Positions 58,583 to 64,000 of a DNA stretch of 64,000 nucleotides are shown here, piece after piece (the first letter of the stretch is position 1; every line of letters begins with the position of its first letter). Source of the DNA: Rhodopirellula baltica SH 1 (GTDB lineage Bacteria > Planctomycetota > Planctomycetia > Pirellulales > Pirellulaceae); NCBI RefSeq assembly GCF_000196115.1, contig NC_005027.1, forward strand, positions 1,054,001-1,118,000, written 5' to 3'. Under the pieces are notes generated by a model. The model was not told where the DNA came from, did not search any database, and worked only from the letters and a program-made list of their open reading frames with translations. The position numbers and the translations under genes are program-made.

Positions 58583-58603
58583 GCCAGGTGGAACCTGGCC
58601 TAC
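58583..58603. repeat. Single copy of the gccaggtggaacctggc repeat at a convergent gene junction
   Basis: The 17-bp palindrome gccaggtggaacctggc (58583-58599) followed by ctac is the same core as at 173-224 and 368-384. Here the cta at 58600-58602 is the stop codon (tag) of the minus-strand membrane protein gene. Confidence 0.8.
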
Positions 58604-60012
58604 GGGATGGGTTGTGGTTTTGGACAACATCGACTGACAATCGTGACTGCAATCCAGACAGGCAGCCAAACCGCAGCGGCGTCTGAAAAGCGTCCGATTG
58701 GCGGGCTGGTCAGTGACACAAACGCAATTTTGAACAGCCAGTAGCTGAATGCCAACCAAGTCAGCGCGGCCAGTCCAGCTTGGTTGGATGTGTACTTGCG
58801 AACTGGATCCGCCGTCTGCTTTTCATTGAAACGGATCGACGCGACACAGGCGGCGACAACCAGTCCCATGGTCGCGACAAAAAAGATCGGATGCATCAGC
58901 ATGTCCGCGACGGAGCCCCAGACTCCCCGTCGGATCGCCAAAGCAATCCAGCGCATGTACCGAACCGGATAGCTGCGAACGATCGTGCGGTCGAGTTCCG
59001 CAAGCATCTGGTGCTGGTGGACTCGTTGCATTCCAGGTGCTAAATCGTCAACTTTCAACGTTCGGTTCGCGACTTTTTCGGCGGCGGGGATCACCACCAT
59101 GTAGGTCATCGCGTCCCATCGATTTTCGATCGTCGTGTACGAGTTCGCTCGTGGTACCGCGTCCGCAATCGGGCGAAGGTCCAAACCATCGGCAGCAGCA
59201 CGGTCACCGGCTGCCAATTCAATGCGACGGTCGGCAATCTCTTTTCCAAGCTCGCCCAGGCGGCCAGGCAGGTTCTCGAGTTCCTCGGCGTCGAGCAATT
59301 GGGTGGTCACAGCGGCCATGTTTTGGTGGCCAAAGGGAAGAATGCCGAAGTCGTCCACCGTGATGGATCGAAAGGTGCACCATCCGAACAGAGCAAGGAT
59401 TGGGATGGATCCGATTGAGAGTGCTAGGATCCAGCGATTTGAGATCGCGATGTTCGGACGGATAAAAACGCTGAGCATCAACCAGGGGATCAGGAACAGA
59501 TACGCCGGGCGGAGGGCGATGACCAAGGTGGTCAGGACACCTATTGCGATGCAAAGTCTTGGTGTCCATTCAGTTCGCCAAATTCGCAGCACGCCGATTC
59601 CGATCATTGCGGCCAGCGACATCGCGGGCGCATCGGTTGCGATCGTGTTGACGTGATCCCAAAACGTGCAGCCAATCGCGAAAGCGATCGACGCGATGAT
59701 GATTGTTTTGGTTGAGAACTTCCAGGCGGCGAGCTCGATCGCAAAAAAGCCAACCGCAATGGCTTGCAATGCAATGTGAAGAATCACCAATGCTTGGTTT
59801 GCGTTGGAACTCGCCAGACCATTCGCGAATCGAACCAAGATCGGGTAACCCGGCGTTCGAATCTGAGTCGCGATCGCTTCGGCGGACTCAAAGGAGTATT
59901 CGGTGTAGCTGGGTGAATCAGGCACCAAATGAGGTGCGAACCGATTCGTCGCCCAACATGTCCCCATCAGGATGATGAACGCAACGAGCGATATCAAAGC
60001 GAAGTGTTTCAT
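58600..60012 (-). CDS. Multi-pass membrane protein, GT39/ArnT-like glycosyltransferase fold
   Basis: A 470-aa protein with about ten transmembrane helices. The opening ALISLVAFIILMGTCWATNR is a helix, and the first loop after it carries VPDSPSYTEYSFESAEAIAT with conserved-looking acidic Asp and Tyr residues, then RTPGYPILVRFANGLA. This is the pattern of polyprenol-phosphate sugar transferases (GT39/GT83-like), which place the catalytic Asp in the first extracytoplasmic loop. It ends ...CCPKPQPIP with its stop supplied by the repeat. Donor and acceptor are unknown. It is transcribed opposite the FAAL gene and divergent from the MATE gene. Confidence 0.65.
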   Translation of the reverse strand: MKHFALISLVAFIILMGTCWATNRFAPHLVPDSPSYTEYSFESAEAIATQIRTPGYPILVRFANGLASSNANQALVILHIALQAIAVGFFAIELAAWKFSTKTIIIASIAFAIGCTFWDHVNTIATDAPAMSLAAMIGIGVLRIWRTEWTPRLCIAIGVLTTLVIALRPAYLFLIPWLMLSVFIRPNIAISNRWILALSIGSIPILALFGWCTFRSITVDDFGILPFGHQNMAAVTTQLLDAEELENLPGRLGELGKEIADRRIELAAGDRAAADGLDLRPIADAVPRANSYTTIENRWDAMTYMVVIPAAEKVANRTLKVDDLAPGMQRVHQHQMLAELDRTIVRSYPVRYMRWIALAIRRGVWGSVADMLMHPIFFVATMGLVVAACVASIRFNEKQTADPVRKYTSNQAGLAALTWLAFSYWLFKIAFVSLTSPPIGRFSDAAAVWLPVWIAVTIVSRCCPKPQPIP

Positions 60013-60249
60013 ACCGACCAGCTTAACCTGCCAGCGGATGAACGCGATAAGCCCTCATTGCCTCACTTCCGCCGAGCATGGTCTGATTCGTTTGAATGTG
60101 GACTTGCCTGCGAATTGGAGCTGCAACCTGTCCCATCCATTCCGAATTTTTGGCGAATCAGGCTGCGTTTTGCCTGGCCAATGGAAGCGACGGTTTTGCT
60201 CTGACGCCGATTCCCGCCGACAATCCCCTTCCTCTCCATCGTCTCCCTC

Positions 60250-61653
60250 ATGATTTCCGCGCTCAAGGAAGTTCTTCGCGTTGCGGTTCCGTTGATGGTC
60301 AGCACCGGCATGTTTTCGCTGGTTCTGTTCGTCGACCGAACGTTGCTGCTATGGCACGAGCCTTCTCAAATGGGCGCGGCGATGGCGGCTGGAAACTTGT
60401 TTTGGGTTTCCGTCTGTGTTTTCGTCGGCATCGCGTCGATGACCAGTGCGATTATCAGTCAATACATTGGAGCGGATCAGCCTAAACGAGTGGGTCAGCT
60501 GCTGTGGCAAGCGACTTGGTTTTCCGCGGCAACGTTGCCGTGGTTCGTTCTGGTGGGCAGCTTTGGTGAGTCGTTGTTTCGATTGACGGACCAGCCCGAG
60601 CATCTGATTCCGATGCAGGCCGCTTACTTTCGCATATTGATGTGGGGTGGTGCCGGCGAAGTTTTGCAGACGGCGCTGTCGGGTTTCTACAGCGGAACTC
60701 ACCGGACTCGAACGATCATGTTGGTGTCGCTTGCTTCTGGTGTGCTGAACTTATTGTTGGACCTCGTGTTGATTTTCGGTGTTGGCTCGGCGGACCCCGA
60801 GACCGGATTGCGATTCCTCGAACTCGGCATCGCTGGGGCGGCGATCGCGAGCACGCTGTCGTTTTGGTTCAAAGCGGTCTGTTATGCCGTGTTGCTGATG
60901 AAGCCTATCGAACGGGAACGTTACGGCATCCTGCGAGGTATCCGGTTGAATCGTCGAATGATGAAGCGACTGATTTACTTCGGGTTGCCGGCTGGTTTGA
61001 TGTATGTGACCGAAGCGGGCGGTTTCACCGTCATCGTTTTGCAAATTGGTCGACTTGGCGACGTTCCACTGCAAGCCACTACGATGGCTATCAATTTCAA
61101 CATGATCGCTTTCATTCCTTTGGTCGGGATGTCGATCGCCGCGTCGGTTTTGGTTGGTCAGCATTTGATTCGGACTGGCCCCGGTCCCGCGATTCGTTGC
61201 GTGATCGCGGCGTTGGTTGTCGGTTGGGCATATTCGTTGGCATGGGCGATCGCATACGTCTTTGCGCCGGGCGGCTTGATCGCGCTGTATTCGCTGTCGC
61301 CAACGGGAGTGGACAGTGAGGTCGCTTTCGAAATTGCTGAAAAACTGCTGGGCTTTGTCGCGATCTACGTGATTCTGGATGCCACTCAGTTGATTCTCGC
61401 GGGAGCCCTCCGCGGTGCGGGTGACACCTGGTTCGTGCTTTTGGCGGGACTGTTTGTGTCCGCCGTGGCCGTTGTCGTGGGGACGGTGTGGCAACCTGTC
61501 GCGGCTCGTTTTCAGGACCCGGATGGGCAAGCTGCGGCGTTAGTGGCGTTGGATTGGTGGTGGTGGGTGATTACGGGTTGGGTCTGCACCCTCGCAATCG
61601 TCATGGCCGGACGTTTCTTGCAGGGCAAATGGCAGCGGATGCGGATGGTTTGA
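60250..61653 (+). CDS. MATE-family multidrug/toxin efflux transporter
   Basis: A 467-aa membrane protein with 12 predicted helices in two related halves. The N-half starts ISALKEVLRVAVPLMVSTGM with FSLVLFVDRTLLL, and the C-half starts MKRLIYFGLPAGLMYVTEAG. GVLNLLLDLVLIFGV and GAAIASTLSFWFKAVCYAVL are typical MatE stretches, as are PLQATTMAINFNMIAFIPLV with GMSIAASVLVGQHL. MATE transporters export cationic compounds by Na+ or H+ antiport. The start at 60250 fits the first helix. It lies 237 bp from the divergent membrane protein and 86 bp ahead of aconitase on the same strand. Confidence 0.9.
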   Translation: MISALKEVLRVAVPLMVSTGMFSLVLFVDRTLLLWHEPSQMGAAMAAGNLFWVSVCVFVGIASMTSAIISQYIGADQPKRVGQLLWQATWFSAATLPWFVLVGSFGESLFRLTDQPEHLIPMQAAYFRILMWGGAGEVLQTALSGFYSGTHRTRTIMLVSLASGVLNLLLDLVLIFGVGSADPETGLRFLELGIAGAAIASTLSFWFKAVCYAVLLMKPIERERYGILRGIRLNRRMMKRLIYFGLPAGLMYVTEAGGFTVIVLQIGRLGDVPLQATTMAINFNMIAFIPLVGMSIAASVLVGQHLIRTGPGPAIRCVIAALVVGWAYSLAWAIAYVFAPGGLIALYSLSPTGVDSEVAFEIAEKLLGFVAIYVILDATQLILAGALRGAGDTWFVLLAGLFVSAVAVVVGTVWQPVAARFQDPDGQAAALVALDWWWWVITGWVCTLAIVMAGRFLQGKWQRMRMV

Positions 61654-61739
61654 TTCCACCACTACGGTTTTCCGAGACGCATTGCTAAACTGTTGGCCGC
61701 TCAGCACTTTTCGGCAATTCGACAACAGGAAACCATGCA

Positions 61740-64000
61740 GTGACTGCGGATATCTTCGGCGCACGCGAACAATTTGAAACCGGATCCGGCTCTGCAGCGA
61801 TGTATCGCTTGGAGGCGCTCCAGAAACGAGGCTTGGGGCAAATTGACCGTTTGCCGTTTTCGATTCGCGTGCTGTTGGAAGCCGTGCTGCGGAACTGCGA
61901 CGGTTTCCAAATCAGTGAGGACGACGTCAAGAACCTCGCCGGTTGGGACGCGAAAGCGGTTGCTCCTCACGAGGTGCCGTTCAAACCTTATCGCGTTGTC
62001 TTGCAGGATTTCACGGGCGTTCCCGCTGTGGTCGACTTGGCCGCGATGCGTTCCGCGATGGAACGAATCGGGGGCGATCCGAACAAGATCAACCCGCTGA
62101 TCCCCGTCGACCTGGTCATCGACCACTCGGTGCAAGTCGACTTCTTTGGCAGCGAAGGCGCGTTGGTTCAAAATGTCGAGCGTGAATTCGAACGCAACAA
62201 GGAACGCTACGAGTTCCTCCGTTGGGGCCAACAAGCGTTCGACAACTTCGGCGTGGTTCCTCCTAATGTTGGGATCGTTCACCAAGTCAACCTGGAATAC
62301 CTCGCTCGCGTCGTTGCCATGGGCAAAGACGAGCAAGGCCCCGTGGCGATGCCCGACACATTGGTCGGTACTGATTCGCACACGACCATGATCAATGGTT
62401 TGGGTGTTTTGGGATGGGGCGTTGGAGGCATCGAAGCCGAAGCCAACATGCTCGGCCAACCGCTTTACATGTTGATGCCCGAAGTCATCGGGTTCGAACT
62501 GACCGGTGAATTGCCTTCCGGAGCGACCGCGACGGACATGGTGTTGCGAGTCGTCGAAATCTTGCGAGCCGAAGGCGTGGTGGGCAAGTTCGTGGAATTC
62601 TTCGGGACCGGCATGAACGCGATGAGCGTCGCTGACCGAGCCACGATCGCGAACATGGCACCCGAGTACGGTGCGACGATGGGATTCTTCCCGGTCGATG
62701 ATCTGACGCTGCATTACATGCGTCAAACCGGCCGCAGCAAGGAAAACGTCGAGCTGGTCGAACGTTACTGCAAAGAACAGGGTTTGTTCCGTCTCGATGA
62801 CGGCCCCGCATTGAACTACACCAAGACCGTGTCGCTCGATTTGTCGACGGTTGAACCCAGCATGGCTGGACCGAAACGTCCGCAAGATCGTGTGCCGTTG
62901 GCATCGATGAAGAAAGCGTTCAACGAATCGTTGACGGCTCCCGTTGGTGCCTCCGGATTCGGTCTCGCTCCCGAAGCTCTCAGCCGCACCGGTCACGTCT
63001 CCAACAACGGTGCCAGCACCGACATCACGCATGGTGCCGTCGTGATTGCTGCGATCACATCTTGCACGAACACGTCCAACCCATCGGTGATGGTTGGTGC
63101 CGGATTGCTGGCCAAGAAGGCAGCGGAACGCGGATTGACCGTGCCGTCTCACGTCAAAACATCGTTGGCCCCTGGTTCGCGAGTCGTGACGGATTACTTG
63201 AACAAAGCTGGTCTGTCCGAATCGCTCGACAAGCTTGGTTTCAACACTGTTGGCTATGGTTGCACGACCTGCATCGGTAACTCCGGACCTCTGCCAGAAC
63301 CCGTTGCCGCGGCCATCCAAGAAGGCGACTTGATCGCATCAGCGGTCCTGTCCGGCAACCGGAACTTTGAGGGCCGGGTCAATCCGCTGACCAAAGCCAA
63401 CTACTTGGCCAGCCCACCGTTGGTCGTTGCTTACGCTTTGGCGGGAACGACAGACATTGATTTGAACACCGAACCGCTGGGCAAAGACACCAACGGCGAA
63501 GACGTTTACTTGAAGGATGTGTGGCCATCGGCCGAAGAAATTCGCGAAACCATCGCGGCTTGCATTCAGCCCGAAATGTTCACCAACGAATACGAAGCCG
63601 CCGTGTCGGGCAACGACATGTGGAACGCCATTGAAGCGGCTGGCGGAGCGTTGTACCCGTGGGACGAAAAGAGCACCTACATTCACCACCCACCATTCTT
63701 GGACAGTGTCACCGCGGAAGCGGTGCCGGACATCGCTCCGATCAAGGGTGCGAAGGTGTTGGCATTGCTGGGCGATTCGGTCACGACCGACCACATTTCG
63801 CCTGCCGGTGCGATCGCGACCGACGGACCTGCGGGCCGTTACCTGCAAGAAAACGGTGTGCCGATTCGCGAATTCAACTCGTTCGGTTCGCGTCGTGGGA
63901 ACGACCGAGTGATGGTGCGTGGAACGTTCGCGAACATTCGCATTCGCAATCAACTGGCACCCGGCACCGAAGGCGGCGTGACGCGATACCTGCCGACTGG
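61740..64000 (+). CDS. acnA: Aconitate hydratase A (partial, runs off the window)
   Basis: 753 codons are present, without the stop. The GTG start at 61740 gives [20 protein letters not shown] then [20 protein letters not shown] and [15 protein letters not shown], the standard N-terminus. [11 protein letters not shown] and [20 protein letters not shown] follow. The [4Fe-4S] ligands are in [18 protein letters not shown] and [12 protein letters not shown]; domain 4 starts with [18 protein letters not shown] and [20 protein letters not shown]. The enzyme converts citrate to isocitrate in the TCA cycle. About 140 residues of the roughly 890-aa protein lie beyond the right edge. A 539-codon frame on the opposite strand is a shadow. 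Confidence 0.96.
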   Translation, partial: MTADIFGAREQFETGSGSAAMYRLEALQKRGLGQIDRLPFSIRVLLEAVLRNCDGFQISEDDVKNLAGWDAKAVAPHEVPFKPYRVVLQDFTGVPAVVDLAAMRSAMERIGGDPNKINPLIPVDLVIDHSVQVDFFGSEGALVQNVEREFERNKERYEFLRWGQQAFDNFGVVPPNVGIVHQVNLEYLARVVAMGKDEQGPVAMPDTLVGTDSHTTMINGLGVLGWGVGGIEAEANMLGQPLYMLMPEVIGFELTGELPSGATATDMVLRVVEILRAEGVVGKFVEFFGTGMNAMSVADRATIANMAPEYGATMGFFPVDDLTLHYMRQTGRSKENVELVERYCKEQGLFRLDDGPALNYTKTVSLDLSTVEPSMAGPKRPQDRVPLASMKKAFNESLTAPVGASGFGLAPEALSRTGHVSNNGASTDITHGAVVIAAITSCTNTSNPSVMVGAGLLAKKAAERGLTVPSHVKTSLAPGSRVVTDYLNKAGLSESLDKLGFNTVGYGCTTCIGNSGPLPEPVAAAIQEGDLIASAVLSGNRNFEGRVNPLTKANYLASPPLVVAYALAGTTDIDLNTEPLGKDTNGEDVYLKDVWPSAEEIRETIAACIQPEMFTNEYEAAVSGNDMWNAIEAAGGALYPWDEKSTYIHHPPFLDSVTAEAVPDIAPIKGAKVLALLGDSVTTDHISPAGAIATDGPAGRYLQENGVPIREFNSFGSRRGNDRVMVRGTFANIRIRNQLAPGTEGGVTRYLPT

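Noticed and set aside
61701-63320. 539-codon minus-strand open frame opposite aconitase
   Set aside because: His/Arg/Gln-rich shadow with no motif; the aconitase frame is unambiguous.

Overview
The window is 64 kb of a planctomycete chromosome, most like Rhodopirellula or a close relative. This rests on several signatures. There is a PVC-superphylum small basic protein, a BBP7-type outer-membrane barrel and a formylglycine-type sulfatase. DUF4332, DUF3467, DUF3500 and DUF885 proteins are present. Secreted enzymes tend to be fusions, Shine-Dalgarno sequences are mostly weak, and palindromic intergenic repeats are common. No rRNA, tRNA, CRISPR array, phage or full insertion sequence was seen. 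The identification is by recognition of families, not by a search.

Layout, left to right. 1-430: two copies of a 194-bp hairpin-rich repeat upstream of a GT4 glycosyltransferase. 1.9-11.4 kb: a coiled-coil/membrane protein pair behind a good sigma70 promoter, a PAS histidine kinase, a double RraB-like protein, a BBP7 barrel, a short SecA paralogue and an unrecognised 530-aa protein. 11.5-12.15 kb: five tandem copies of a ~128-bp repeat. 12.2-17.4 kb: a YmdB-type phosphoesterase, an S1-domain protein, an acyl desaturase and the small basic protein. 17.6-23.5 kb: a 1553-aa YhaN/SMC-like ATPase with two DUF4332 domains, next to a membrane-anchored coiled-coil protein with a related C-terminal module. 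24-28.8 kb: a lipoprotein, a DUF481 barrel and a three-gene Tad-like pseudopilin set (TadE, VWA-TadG, TadE). 28.9-36.2 kb: an epimerase, then a tight operon of an HtrA protease, an HtrA-like protein with an altered catalytic triad and a zinc-ribbon membrane protein, then a double DUF3467 protein.

36.4-64 kb is mostly catabolic and secreted enzymes: proline racemase/hydroxyproline epimerase, a 1501-aa S9 peptidase-DUF885 fusion, a type II thioesterase, sulfatase, SGNH/TPR protein, LamG-like protein, polysaccharide deacetylase with a CBM9-amidohydrolase fusion, a DUF3500 Tat protein, a D-aminoacylase-like/beta-lactamase-like fusion, a fatty-acyl-AMP ligase fused to an acyl carrier protein, a membrane glycosyltransferase-like protein, a MATE transporter, and aconitase running off the right edge.

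The most unusual signals are five. (1) The giant ATPase and its membrane-anchored neighbour. (2) The HtrA-like protein in which a PDZ lies between the Asp and nucleophile motifs and Ser is replaced by Cys. (3) Two direct copies of a ~232-bp MITE-like element flanking the deacetylase/amidohydrolase pair, one copy supplying a stop codon. (4) Families of palindromic repeats placed at convergent gene ends. (5) Several unusual enzyme fusions.
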